DNA of 64,000 nucleotides from Pseudomonadota bacterium. GTDB taxonomy: Bacteria > Myxococcota_A > UBA9042 > GCA-2863065. The notes under the pieces are model-generated. The model was not told the origin of the DNA and did not search any database. It saw nothing but the letters and a program-made list of their open reading frames with translations. A program made the position numbers and the translations under genes. How positions within the stretch are numbered: position 1 is the first letter of the stretch; the number at the start of each line of letters is the position of its first letter. Shown piece by piece: positions 9,359 to 17,607 of the stretch. The stretch covers positions 1-64,000 of the forward strand of contig SXOX01000257.1 of NCBI GenBank assembly GCA_005776585.1. The letters run 5' to 3'.

Positions 9359-12300
9359 TCAGTTGCCGCAGACCGCGAGCCAGGGTTCGCAGCGCTCTTG
9401 GACCTGGACGTCGTCTACGAAGAGTCCGGCGCCGCAATTCTTGTAGTTGTCGACGCTGCTGAAGTCGACCTGGAAGAAGACCTTCCCCGTGGATTTCTGA
9501 TCCGCCAGGTAGTTGACGAACGACTCCGCGAGCGGCGTGCCACCCTTGCAGAGCGTCTCGGACAGCTTGAACGAGAACGGCAGCCACTTCCCGTAGTCGC
9601 CCGTGGGCTCATAGCTCGCGCAGCCGGGGTAGCGGAAATTGACGCCGCTGGCGCACGGGTCCGCGGTCGAGCAGGTCGCGTCGTGGCAGACCAGCGTGGC
9701 GAGCTCGATGGGCGCACCCTTGCCGTCGTAGCCCATGACGCGCACGCGGAACTGCTCCAGGCTGCCGAGGGCGCCCTCCTCGAGGTTGAGATCGGCGCGC
9801 AGGCCGAACTTGAAGTTGTAGTCCTTGCCGTAGTTGACCGTGATGTCCGGGCTGCGGATGGTGCCTTGCGGCAGGACGCACGCCGACTCGGGGCAGCTCA
9901 GCCCGTCGCAAGCGTTCGCACCTCCGCAGAGCGACTGCAGGCAGCCAGAGTAGTTGTCGTCCACGGGGTTGACGAAGCGCAGGCTGGCCTTGCCGGAGGT
10001 GGCCTGCGCCTTCGAGGACTGCCACACGACCACGGCACCGGGCGGCGTCGTCGCCGTCCACGAATCGAGACCGCCCTCGAAGTCCCACTTGAGCTGCGGC
10101 TTGGCGAAGCAGCAGCCGGAGACGCCGAAGTTGTCGTTAGCAACGCACTTGTCGTTGGTGCAGGTGTCGGCCGTGCACTTGTCACCGTCCTCGCACCAGG
10201 CGTCCGTGTAGCAGGGCGACGGAATCGCTGCGCTCGGGCAGACCTGAGAGACACGAACGTTGTCCAGCGTAATGCCAGCGAACGCGTTCTCGTCCCCGGT
10301 GAACGAGTTGAACTCGAAGCGCAGGACGGCACCGGCCTGGCCTGCGATGGGCTTGAGCGAGAAGCCCACGTCGAGGAACGCGATCTCGCCGTTGGGCGTG
10401 CGCGTCGTGCCGTTGAGCGGCGTGCCACCCTCGCTGCGCCACAGCATGAGCGACGTCGGCTTCTTGGTGACCGGGTCGATCCAGTTGTCTGCGTACACAG
10501 CGAGGCGATCGAAGACCGCGATGCCGCTGGTGTTGAGGTAGTTCGCGAAGCCCGCGGCGTCGAGCTTGTCGAACTCGGTCGAGACCTTCATGTTCACGAG
10601 CAGGAGCGGGTCACCGCCAGCAGGAACCGTGATGGGCGGCATGGTGACCGAGCCCGAGACGGCGTTGTTGCCATCGGCATAGGTGCCGGTCTTGAGGTTG
10701 CCAAAGTACAGCGCTCCGGAGCCACCTGCGCCCGCGGTCGGGACGTGCTGCCAGATCGCGGTCGCGTCCGAGGCGCTCTTGGTGAAGGTCCACCCGGCGG
10801 GGGCCGTGGCGCCGTCGAAGGTCTCCTCCCAGTAGATGGCGTGAGACGAGCAGCAGGTGGAGACGGCGCTCGGCGTGTGCTTGCACGCCTGGTTGGGCTC
10901 GCAGGTGTCGGTCGTGCAGGAGTTGTCGTCATCGCAGTCGATGGCGGAGACGCAGCAGCCCGCGATGGCCGAGCTCTGACACTCGCCCTGGATGCAGCTC
11001 GTGGGGTGACAGGCGTCGACAGCCGGGCAGTCGGAGGCGGTGGTGCAGGGCACGGGGCCGCAGAAGGTGCCGATCTTCAAGTCGTCGATGTAGACGCCCT
11101 CGGTCCCGTTGGCGAACTGATCGACGGAGTGGAAGACGAAGCGAAGCTTGACCGTCTTACCGGCCAGCCCGCTGAGGTTCACGTTGATGGGCTTCCACTG
11201 GCACTGCGTGCTTCCGCGCGTGCCCTTGTCGTAGCTCGTCCAGAGCACGTCCTCGACGGGTCCCGCGGCCGAGTTGTAGCTCGCGATGAGCAGGAGCCGG
11301 TCGGTACAGGCGCCGTCGGTCGGGATGGTCGTCTTGCAACCGGCGAGCACGGCGTCGATGTAGGCCGCGGGCTTGCCGTCGAACTCGGTCGACAGGAACA
11401 GCGACCACGAGGCCAGGATCGTCTGGTTCGGCGGGATGACGAGCGTCCCGAGCTCTACCTCGCCGCTGGTCGCCGCGTTGACGCAGCCGCCGTAGCTCGG
11501 GCAGAGCAACGCGTCTTTGCCGCCACTGCAGGCCGCAGCCGCGGCGCCGCACTTCTTCGCGGCGTTGCCGAAGTACAGCGACGAGCCGCCGTTGGCGCTG
11601 CGTTGCGTGGTCACTCCCCAGGCGTTGTCGCACGCCAAATCGTCTACGGTGAGAAAGGCGCTCGGCAGACCGGTCTCGAAGCCCGACTCGACGATGGGCG
11701 TCGGAACGCACGCGAGCGGCAGGTACTGGCACTTGCCTTGCGCGCAGGTGGTGCTGAAGTCGGTGGGCGCGCCCGGCGGATTGACGCAGTCGGTCGCGCT
11801 CGTGCACTTCTCGCAGCCGGGCTCCACCGGGAACAGGCAGATGCCCTGGGCAACGGCGGTCGGCACGCCGCCAATGGGCTCGAACTCGGCGCAGACGTTG
11901 GCGGTACAGCCGTCGGTGTCGACGCAGTTGGGCTTCGCGGGAGCGCACGGGTCGAGCTTGTCGTCGCAGGTCGAGCGCACGTCGACGTCGTCGATGAAGA
12001 CGCCCTCGAAGACGCCATTCTTGGTGTCCTCGAAGTTGGTCGTGCCGTCCTGCGTGTCGAAGCCCCACTCGAGCAAAATGCTCTTCCCGGCCCAGGGCCC
12101 GAGGTTGACGGTCACGAGCCGATAGTCGCCATGGGTGGTGTTGCCAATCGAGCGCGAATCGAACGCACGCGTACGCACCTCGCCATCGATGACGTCGAGC
12201 ACGAGGGGATCACCGGGGATCTCGACGCCGCTCTGGGGATCCTTGCCCGCCGCCTCCGAGCTCATCCGCAGCTGGAATGTGAGGACCCAGGGGGCGTCCT

Positions 12301-13324
12301 TGGGCGAGAGGTTGAGCTGAGGCGAGCGTAGTTTGGCGGAGACGCGAGTGGCGGGCTTGGCCGCGGCCGTCGCGTCCGGGACGCAGCCGGTGCCACCGGC
12401 CAGAAACGCGCCGTTGTAGTAGCCGTAGCAATGCTTGGTCTCGTCGTGGTAGCCGAGGTGGATGCAGCTGCCGCCGGTCCGACAGTGCGTGTCCGGCGCC
12501 AAGATACCCAGCACACGCCAGCGTACGTTGGTGTTCTCGACGTTGTACGTTTCGGACCAGCCAGACGGCACGTCGACCTTGAGGTCGAACGCCTGGCTGA
12601 GCGGAGCCACGTCCTGCTGATCCTTGCAGCAGCCCGCGACCAGGTCGTAGCGGCACGTGCCAGCGGTCAGGCCGTCGCTGTCGCACTGGGTCTGGTAGCA
12701 GACGGTGGAGGTGGCCGGGCAGTCGGACGGCTGAATGCAGCAGAACGACGCGCGCACGAGCGTGCACTTGCCGGCGGCGGTACACGCCGGGGTGAAGCAC
12801 GGCGGGATGGGGTCGCCCAGCTTCTTGGCCGCGGCGGTGCAGACCTCGACGCTGCACCCACCCGTGGCGGGCTCCGAACACAGGTCCCCCTTCTCGTACG
12901 GTCCGAGCTGCGGGTTGCCCTCGGGGTGGACCGGATCGACGATGGTGCACGTCGCAGTCGTCTCCGGCTTCTGTGCATCGGCGTCAGCGTCGGCCGTACC
13001 GGTCGTCGTACCGCCGTCAGCGTCGCCGCCGGTCGTGCCGCTGTCGGAGTCGGCGCCCCCGGTGGTGCCTTGGTCCGCGCCGCCCTCGTCGGGCACGTCA
13101 ACCAGCCCGGAATCGACGCCCGTCGTCGCGTCGCGGGCGTCGGCCGCGTCGCCCGTGGCGCCAGAGCCGTTGTCCGTCGCGGGCGCGGTCTGCGGATCGT
13201 CGTTCGTGCACGCCGTAAGTGCGCTCGACGTGAGGGCGAGCGCCAACAGCGCGAGCTGCGCCCGACGTCGCCCCACGGGCCGCTCGCTGGACCACCACGC
13301 CTTGATTCGGAGTGTGCCTGTCAT
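9359..13324 (-). CDS. Large Cys-rich multidomain lipoprotein with jelly-roll repeats
   Basis: 1321 residues from the ATG at 13324, preceded by GAGG; a second ATG 36 bases upstream lacks a ribosome site. The signal peptide ends in lipobox ALTAC near residue 38. A 100-residue low-complexity linker follows (TGGADSD, TTTGTADADAD). Beyond it are four beta-rich modules with jelly-roll features, marked by W at the front and an SxSLYFGN-like strand: GGSSLYFGN, SGALYFGN, SGKASLRFVN, and CIHLGYHDE. They alternate with Cys-rich linkers of the form DCxxxxxCxxxxCxxGxCxxxxxxGCC. This is a cell-surface scaffold type common in myxobacteria, possibly carbohydrate- or protein-binding. No MYXO-CTERM tail is present; the protein ends WLAVCGN. 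Confidence 0.85.
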   Translation of the reverse strand: MTGTLRIKAWWSSERPVGRRRAQLALLALALTSSALTACTNDDPQTAPATDNGSGATGDAADARDATTGVDSGLVDVPDEGGADQGTTGGADSDSGTTGGDADGGTTTGTADADADAQKPETTATCTIVDPVHPEGNPQLGPYEKGDLCSEPATGGCSVEVCTAAAKKLGDPIPPCFTPACTAAGKCTLVRASFCCIQPSDCPATSTVCYQTQCDSDGLTAGTCRYDLVAGCCKDQQDVAPLSQAFDLKVDVPSGWSETYNVENTNVRWRVLGILAPDTHCRTGGSCIHLGYHDETKHCYGYYNGAFLAGGTGCVPDATAAAKPATRVSAKLRSPQLNLSPKDAPWVLTFQLRMSSEAAGKDPQSGVEIPGDPLVLDVIDGEVRTRAFDSRSIGNTTHGDYRLVTVNLGPWAGKSILLEWGFDTQDGTTNFEDTKNGVFEGVFIDDVDVRSTCDDKLDPCAPAKPNCVDTDGCTANVCAEFEPIGGVPTAVAQGICLFPVEPGCEKCTSATDCVNPPGAPTDFSTTCAQGKCQYLPLACVPTPIVESGFETGLPSAFLTVDDLACDNAWGVTTQRSANGGSSLYFGNAAKKCGAAAAACSGGKDALLCPSYGGCVNAATSGEVELGTLVIPPNQTILASWSLFLSTEFDGKPAAYIDAVLAGCKTTIPTDGACTDRLLLIASYNSAAGPVEDVLWTSYDKGTRGSTQCQWKPINVNLSGLAGKTVKLRFVFHSVDQFANGTEGVYIDDLKIGTFCGPVPCTTASDCPAVDACHPTSCIQGECQSSAIAGCCVSAIDCDDDNSCTTDTCEPNQACKHTPSAVSTCCSSHAIYWEETFDGATAPAGWTFTKSASDATAIWQHVPTAGAGGSGALYFGNLKTGTYADGNNAVSGSVTMPPITVPAGGDPLLLVNMKVSTEFDKLDAAGFANYLNTSGIAVFDRLAVYADNWIDPVTKKPTSLMLWRSEGGTPLNGTTRTPNGEIAFLDVGFSLKPIAGQAGAVLRFEFNSFTGDENAFAGITLDNVRVSQVCPSAAIPSPCYTDAWCEDGDKCTADTCTNDKCVANDNFGVSGCCFAKPQLKWDFEGGLDSWTATTPPGAVVVWQSSKAQATSGKASLRFVNPVDDNYSGCLQSLCGGANACDGLSCPESACVLPQGTIRSPDITVNYGKDYNFKFGLRADLNLEEGALGSLEQFRVRVMGYDGKGAPIELATLVCHDATCSTADPCASGVNFRYPGCASYEPTGDYGKWLPFSFKLSETLCKGGTPLAESFVNYLADQKSTGKVFFQVDFSSVDNYKNCGAGLFVDDVQVQERCEPWLAVCGN

Positions 13325-13713
13325 GTCGAAGTTCCTCGCTCCCTCGTGCGAATCCGTCAAGATCGCTCCGTCAAGATCACACCAAGGTCCAGTACGCCGT
13401 TCCGCCGGTCTTGACCGCCCAGGGGCAAAGGCTACGTTCAGCGGCTCACGAAATCAACCTTCGCTCCCGTCACCCCATCTCCGCAGAAAGAACGCGGATC
13501 ACCGGTAGTGTCCCGGCCGGGCAATCTTGAATGGGTGAAGTCCACAGGGAAACGAGATCCTCGTCTCGCATGGCTCCTACATCGCTGCTGCAAGGGGTTC
13601 GTCGGTTTCTATGCGGGGGACGACCCCCGCACCCCCGGGGATTTGCGGCCGTTCTCGCTGCGTTGAGGACGTCCTCCCTCGCCATCGCGCAGGGCGCGTG
13701 GTAGGAGCCGACC
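13325..13713. other. Intergenic region with direct repeat, hairpin and palindrome
   Basis: 389 bases without a gene between a minus-strand and a plus-strand gene. A 12-bp direct repeat TCCGTCAAGATC lies at 13353-13364 and 13367-13378 (14-bp period, upstream of the large lipoprotein). A hairpin with arms TGCGGGGG / CCCCCGCA and loop ACGA is at 13612-13631, and a perfect palindrome GAGGACGTCCTC at 13665-13676. These could be operator or processing sites. I see no RNA gene. Confidence 0.5.
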
Positions 13714-14433
13714 ATGCGCGCCGCTCATCCGCTGCTCGAGATCCAAGAACGCGTCGCTCAGGCTCGCCGAGCGGGCCACACGCCGGTCCTGGTGTTCGAT
13801 CTAGATCACACGCTGTTCGACAACGGCCCGCGCACGTGGGCCATTCTGGAGGCCTACGCGGCGCATGCGGGGCGCGCCGGCCTCGCGCAGCGCCTGGGCT
13901 CCGTCCCGCACCTCGGGCTGCCGTATCGTCTGGACGCCGTGCTGGCCCTGGCCGGCGAGACAAACCCCGAGGTGCTGGCGGAGGCGTTTGCCTACTGGCG
14001 CGAGCGCTTCTTCACCGACGCCTGGATTCACCATGACGTGCCCTTGCCGGGTGCCGCGGCATATTGCCAGGCGCTCGTGTCGATGGGCGTGACCGTCGTC
14101 TACCTCTCGGGGCGCGATAGCCCGAACATGCTCGTAGGCACCGCCGACAGCCTGCGCACGCACGGCTTTCCGATCGGGCTCGCGCACACGGTGCTGGTCC
14201 TGAAACCGGCCTTCGAGATCCCCGATCTGGAGTTCAAGGCGAACGTCGCGGACTTCATGGAGTCGCTCGGCACGGTCATCGCGCTGTTCGACAACGAGCC
14301 AGCCAACTGCAACCTGTTCCTCGAACGGTTCCCCGCGGCGCTGAGCGTGCTGCTGGAGACGACGCATGCGCCCGATCCGCCGCCGCTCCACCCGGAAGTG
14401 CGACGCCTAACGGACTTCACGCTCCCTGAGTGA
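13714..14433 (+). CDS. HAD-superfamily hydrolase
   Basis: 239 residues. Motif I VFDLDHTLFD sits at residues 28-37 with the nucleophile Asp and the +2 Asp. Motif II is VVYLSGRD (about 128-135). A conserved Lys region is VLKPAFEIPDLEFK, and motif IV ALFDNEPANC supplies the metal-binding Asp near 192. The full set suggests an active phosphatase or related phosphotransferase in the cytoplasm; the substrate cannot be read from sequence. TAGGAG lies exactly 6 bases before the ATG and could be either a ribosome site or a -10 element for a leaderless message. The downstream neighbour on the same strand is a PilZ-like gene 111 bases away. Confidence 0.87.
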   Translation: MRAAHPLLEIQERVAQARRAGHTPVLVFDLDHTLFDNGPRTWAILEAYAAHAGRAGLAQRLGSVPHLGLPYRLDAVLALAGETNPEVLAEAFAYWRERFFTDAWIHHDVPLPGAAAYCQALVSMGVTVVYLSGRDSPNMLVGTADSLRTHGFPIGLAHTVLVLKPAFEIPDLEFKANVADFMESLGTVIALFDNEPANCNLFLERFPAALSVLLETTHAPDPPPLHPEVRRLTDFTLPE

Positions 14434-14498
14434 ATCGGGGCTCAACTCGGGCCGTCATGCGGCCGATAGAGGCCTGCAAGTGACCCGAGTCGCGACGC

Positions 14499-14528
14499 TT
14501 GGCTGAGCGTCGTCGTCCGTGGTAGGGT
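14499..14528 (+). promoter_or_regulatory. Candidate promoter of the PilZ-like gene
   Basis: TTGGCT (14499-14504), 18-bp spacer, TAGGGT (14523-14528). It overlaps an in-frame GTG at 14527, which argues for the ATG at 14545 as the true start. Confidence 0.4.
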
Positions 14529-14544
14529 GGATGAACCGGACCCC

Positions 14545-15510
14545 ATGAAGCCAAAGCGCGAGACAAGAGCGGTCTGCGTCGTGAGCTACGACTCTGCTGA
14601 CGCGGTACGCAAGGCGGACCTGACCGAGTTCGCGCATGGCGGCTGCCTGGTCCCGGGCGGACTGACGCTGGCACCCTTGGCCTCGATCCTGGTCCACGTG
14701 CAGCTCCCCGGCGAGCTGGAGGTCGAGGTGCCCGCCCGCGTCGTGAACGTCGTGCCAGGGATTGGCGCGTTCGTTCAGTTCGAAGGCTCCGACGAGGTCA
14801 ATGCGCTGCGGTCCGCCGCCCAATTCGTGCTGTCGATGGTGCTCACGCCCGCGCCGAGCGACCCGCCCCTGGCGCCCGTGCCCGAGGCGCCAGTGCCCGA
14901 GCTGCCGCTGGACGACGCTGCCTGGCTGAGCAGCGACGCGCCGCTACCGGACGTCGCGCCCGTGGAGTCCATCGATGCCGACGGCTTCTTGAGCGTCGAG
15001 CCACTGGAGTCCACGGGCGATTCGGCGGGCGAGTCGACCGCGACGGCCGAGCGCACGGTCCCCAAGGCCGTCTGGGAACTCATCGACGCGACGAGCACGG
15101 TGCCGCTCCACGTCCAGCTGCGCGAGCTGTCGACGCAAGACAAGATTCGCCTCGCGCGCCACGCCACGCGACCGGTGCGCACGCTCCTGATCCGCGACTC
15201 GGAGAAGCGCATCCACGCCGAGGTCATCCAGAATCCGCGCGTCACCGACGAGGAGCTCATCGAGTACACGGCGGACGCCGGACTCAGCCCCACCGCGCTC
15301 CGCTGGGTGGCCAACCAGCGCCGGCTCGTGCGGGTCCACGGGATCATGATGAACCTCGTGCTCAATCCGCAGACGCCTCCCGACATCGCGCTCTCGTTGC
15401 TGGCGACCCTGCCGCAGCCCGATTTGCTGCGCGTCGCGCGCTCGACGCGGGTCCGCGAGCCCATCATGCGGGCCGCCAAGCGCAAGCTCATGGAGTCGGG
15501 CGTCCTGTGA
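14545..15510 (+). CDS. PilZ-like domain protein with helical repeat C-terminus
   Basis: 321 residues from ATG 14545; GTG 14527 is possible but sits on a candidate -10. Residues 1-95 resemble a divergent PilZ domain (RETRAVCVVSYD, then DLTEFAHGGCLV and VPARVVNVVPGIGAFVQFEG). This is the fold that binds cyclic-di-GMP, but the RxxxR and DxSxxG motifs are degraded, so ligand binding is doubtful. A Pro/Ala/Asp-rich linker (100-170) follows. The C-terminal 140 residues are helical (LSTQDKIRLARHATRPVRTLLIRDSEKRIHAEVIQNPRVTDEEL in outline) and look like short alpha-repeats. This architecture recurs in myxobacterial cytosolic proteins of unknown role. The VTT-type membrane gene follows after 28 bases and is likely co-transcribed. 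Confidence 0.7.
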   Translation: MKPKRETRAVCVVSYDSADAVRKADLTEFAHGGCLVPGGLTLAPLASILVHVQLPGELEVEVPARVVNVVPGIGAFVQFEGSDEVNALRSAAQFVLSMVLTPAPSDPPLAPVPEAPVPELPLDDAAWLSSDAPLPDVAPVESIDADGFLSVEPLESTGDSAGESTATAERTVPKAVWELIDATSTVPLHVQLRELSTQDKIRLARHATRPVRTLLIRDSEKRIHAEVIQNPRVTDEELIEYTADAGLSPTALRWVANQRRLVRVHGIMMNLVLNPQTPPDIALSLLATLPQPDLLRVARSTRVREPIMRAAKRKLMESGVL

Positions 15511-15538
15511 GCCTCCGCGACGCGTCCGACCGCACGCG

Positions 15539-15970
15539 GTGACGGCCGCGCTCTCGGGCCTCTTCGTCGCGAGCTTCCTCTCGGCGACGGTGCTCCCCAT
15601 GGCCTCCGAGGGCGTCCTGATAGCGCTTCTGCTGGCGGGTTCAGCACCCACCGCCGCGCTGATCGCGGTTGCGACCCTGGGCAACGTGCTGGGCGCCTGT
15701 ACCGGCTGGGTGCTCGGGAGGACCGCGGCGCCGTGGCTCACGCGCGCGTTTCGGCTCTCGGAGACGCAGCGTGACTCCGCGCTCGCGGCGCTCCGGCGGC
15801 GCGGCCCTCCGGTGCTGCTGTTGACGTGGGTGCCGTTCGTCGGAGACGCGCTGACGGTGGCGGCAGGCGCGATTCGAGTGCCGTTCCTGGTCTTTCTGGG
15901 GTGGACTGCGGCCGGAAAGCTCGGCCGCTATGCGGTCGTGGCGTGGCTCACGCTGGCGGCGTCGACGTAA
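15539..15970 (+). CDS. Small VTT/DedA-like membrane protein (YqaA type)
   Basis: 143 residues, GTG start, 28 bases after the PilZ-like gene. Four hydrophobic helices are visible. The segment FLSATVLPMASEGVLIALLLAG, the helix with NVLGACTGWVLGR, and the re-entrant WVPFVGDALTVAAGAIR are typical of the YqaA branch of the DedA/VTT (SNARE-associated) family. Relatives are lipid scramblases or transporters, some acting on undecaprenyl phosphate. The length fits the short YqaA type. Its 3' end overlaps the end of the convergent GtrA gene by 23 bases. Confidence 0.85.
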   Translation: MTAALSGLFVASFLSATVLPMASEGVLIALLLAGSAPTAALIAVATLGNVLGACTGWVLGRTAAPWLTRAFRLSETQRDSALAALRRRGPPVLLLTWVPFVGDALTVAAGAIRVPFLVFLGWTAAGKLGRYAVVAWLTLAAST

Positions 15971-16451
15971 TGGACGCGACCGCGGCGCCCGGGGCCGCCG
16001 TCTTGGGCCGCTTGACCCGGAAGGTCCAGACGTTGTTTGCGATGAAGTTGATGACCGTCGCCAGCGCGATGCCGCAGAGCACGGCGACGTGATCGACGAG
16101 CTGGAGCTCAGAGCGCGCGAGGCGGGCCACGCCGATCTGCACGAGGCCCGCGAGCGAGGCGACGAGGTAGAACTTGACGAGCCGACGCAGCAGCTGCGTG
16201 TGCGAGCGGTGGAGCGCGCGATCGCCGAACGTCCAGAACTCGTTGAGCAGGAAGTTGGTGAGCACGCTGACGAGGAAGCCAGCGACATTGGCTGCCGTAA
16301 AGCGGTCGTCTGCGTCTGGGAAGGCGCCCAGGAGCAGGCGGGAGGCGACACTGAAGACACCCAGGTTGACCACGACACCAGACAGGCCGACGAAGCAAAA
16401 GCGCAGGAAGCGCGCGCGCTCGGGGGTCAGCTGTCGTGTGAGCCATTCCAT
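15948..16451 (-). CDS. GtrA-family membrane protein
   Basis: 167 residues from ATG 16451; the frame is open far upstream but that is antisense-frame overlap with the hydrolase gene. Four membrane helices are seen. The opening ERARFLRFCFVGLSGVVVNLGVF and later NFLLNEFWTFGDRA and NFIANNVWTF are the hallmark repeated motifs of GtrA/DPMS proteins. These flip or help transfer polyprenyl-phosphate-linked sugars in cell-envelope glycan assembly. It lies 83 bases downstream of the RNase Z-like gene and may belong to the end of that operon. No clear ribosome site is visible at the start. The tail (RPKTAAPGAAVASITSTPPA) is a disordered extension. Confidence 0.87.
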   Translation of the reverse strand: MEWLTRQLTPERARFLRFCFVGLSGVVVNLGVFSVASRLLLGAFPDADDRFTAANVAGFLVSVLTNFLLNEFWTFGDRALHRSHTQLLRRLVKFYLVASLAGLVQIGVARLARSELQLVDHVAVLCGIALATVINFIANNVWTFRVKRPKTAAPGAAVASITSTPPA

Positions 16452-16534
16452 GGGCACCAGAGGCCGCGCGAGAGCCGGCTCGCGAGGCGCGGGAGGTGTA
16501 CTCGCCGGGCCTGTCTCTGTCAATCGAGACGGCG

Positions 16535-17392
16535 CTATCCGGGCCAGTGCTCCCCGGGTGGAGCAAAGACGTGGAGCGCCGGGCGGAGGCGTCCCTCGGC
16601 GCGCTCGGCGACGATCCGGCGGACCTCCGGGGGCGAGTAGCACTGGGAGAAGTGTGTCAGCACGAGGTGCTCGTTTTGGAAGCCGTCGGCGCGCTCCAGG
16701 ATCTCGTCGAGGTGGACATGGCCGTGCTCGCGGCACTGGCCGACGGTCTTGCGCGCGTCGAGGTAGGTGCTCTCGAGGAGGAGCACGCGCGACGCGAGGA
16801 GGTCCGGCTCGCGCTCGAGCGCCTCGATGGTGGTGTCTCCCGAGAAGCTCAGCATCGGTCGGCGCACGGTGTCGGTGATGGCGACTCCCTGACGCTTCAG
16901 TCGCGCGATCTCGGGTCCGGGCAGGTCCTTGTAGATGGCTTTGAGCTTGGCGAAGTCCTCGTAGACGGTGAAGCCGAAGGTCTCGATGACATGCGTCACG
17001 GCGAAGGCCTTCACGACGCGGCGGGAGTCGAGGGCGACCTCGTCCCCCGGCGAGAGCGGATGCGCGCGCCAATGGTAGGGGTGGCCTTGAGCGCGCTCGT
17101 AGGCGGTGGCGGCGACCCGCAGGGCGTCGAGGAGGACGGCTGGGCCATAGACTTCGAGCGGCTCTTGGACGCTGTGGAGCAGCCGGAGCGCGAGCAGCCC
17201 GACGAAGCCCGCGGCGTGATCGGCGTGCGCGTGGGAGATGAACAGATGGCGAACGTGCAGGAAGCTTCGGGGGCAGTGGCCGACGTCGAAGCAAAGGTCG
17301 AGCTGCGGGACCTGGAGGCACGTCTCGACGCCCGCGAGTGACAGCCCGCGCACCGACAGCTGCCCGACCTGAAGCTCACACGGGACCGTCAC
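16535..17392 (-). CDS. Metallo-beta-lactamase-fold hydrolase, RNase Z-like
   Basis: 285 residues with a GTG start that overlaps the stop of the upstream gene (GTGA). The metal-binding motif FISHAHADHAAG is at residues 52-63. Further motif positions are visible in FAVTHVIETFGF, LSFSGDTT, LLLESTYLD and the C-terminal LVLTHFSQCY. This arrangement is that of the RNase Z / phosphodiesterase branch of the beta-lactamase fold, with two zinc ions. The long exosite arm of true tRNase Z is not evident, so a role on tRNA precursors is uncertain; cyclic-nucleotide or other phosphodiester substrates are alternatives. It is the third gene in a chain of overlapping genes. Confidence 0.85.
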   Translation of the reverse strand: MTVPCELQVGQLSVRGLSLAGVETCLQVPQLDLCFDVGHCPRSFLHVRHLFISHAHADHAAGFVGLLALRLLHSVQEPLEVYGPAVLLDALRVAATAYERAQGHPYHWRAHPLSPGDEVALDSRRVVKAFAVTHVIETFGFTVYEDFAKLKAIYKDLPGPEIARLKRQGVAITDTVRRPMLSFSGDTTIEALEREPDLLASRVLLLESTYLDARKTVGQCREHGHVHLDEILERADGFQNEHLVLTHFSQCYSPPEVRRIVAERAEGRLRPALHVFAPPGEHWPG

Positions 17393-17607
17393 GCGCCGTC
17401 ACCGTCGCTCAGCGAGCCAGACGCGTCGCTGGCGTCGGGCCGGTCGACGACGCAGTAGCCGAGCTCCCAGTGCGTATCCGGGCCGCAGCGGGTCTCTATG
17501 TTGGGCACGCAATTGCCGTCACGCTCGTGCGTGCCCGTGCCACAGGTCAGGTCCGCGCAGCCGACGTCGGCGAGGCCACACAGTGCGACGACCATCCAAC
17601 GCCTCAT
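17389..17607 (-). CDS. Tiny Cys-rich lipoprotein with duplicated motif
   Basis: 72 residues. The signal peptide MRRWMVVALCGLADVGC ends in a lipobox-like GC, leaving a mature protein of about 55 residues. Two copies of a short motif follow: CGTGTHERDGNCV and CGPDTHWELGYCV, each with two Cys bracketing TH. The tail is acidic (DASDASGSLSDGDGA). Both ends overlap neighbours (ATGA with the upstream TPR lipoprotein, GTGA with the downstream hydrolase), so tight translational coupling is likely. Short Cys-bracketed motifs like these occur at the ends of larger myxobacterial surface proteins; here the unit stands alone. Function unknown. Confidence 0.7.
   Translation of the reverse strand: MRRWMVVALCGLADVGCADLTCGTGTHERDGNCVPNIETRCGPDTHWELGYCVVDRPDASDASGSLSDGDGA

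Noticed and set aside
9398-12331. A 977-codon open frame opposite the large Cys-rich lipoprotein
   Set aside because: Composition is antisense-like (Arg/Val/Ala-rich) with no recognisable domain; the minus-strand gene is clearly real.
14527-14544. GTG 14527 as start of the PilZ-like gene
   Set aside because: It overlaps the candidate -10 TAGGGT; ATG 14545 leaves the PilZ-like domain intact.
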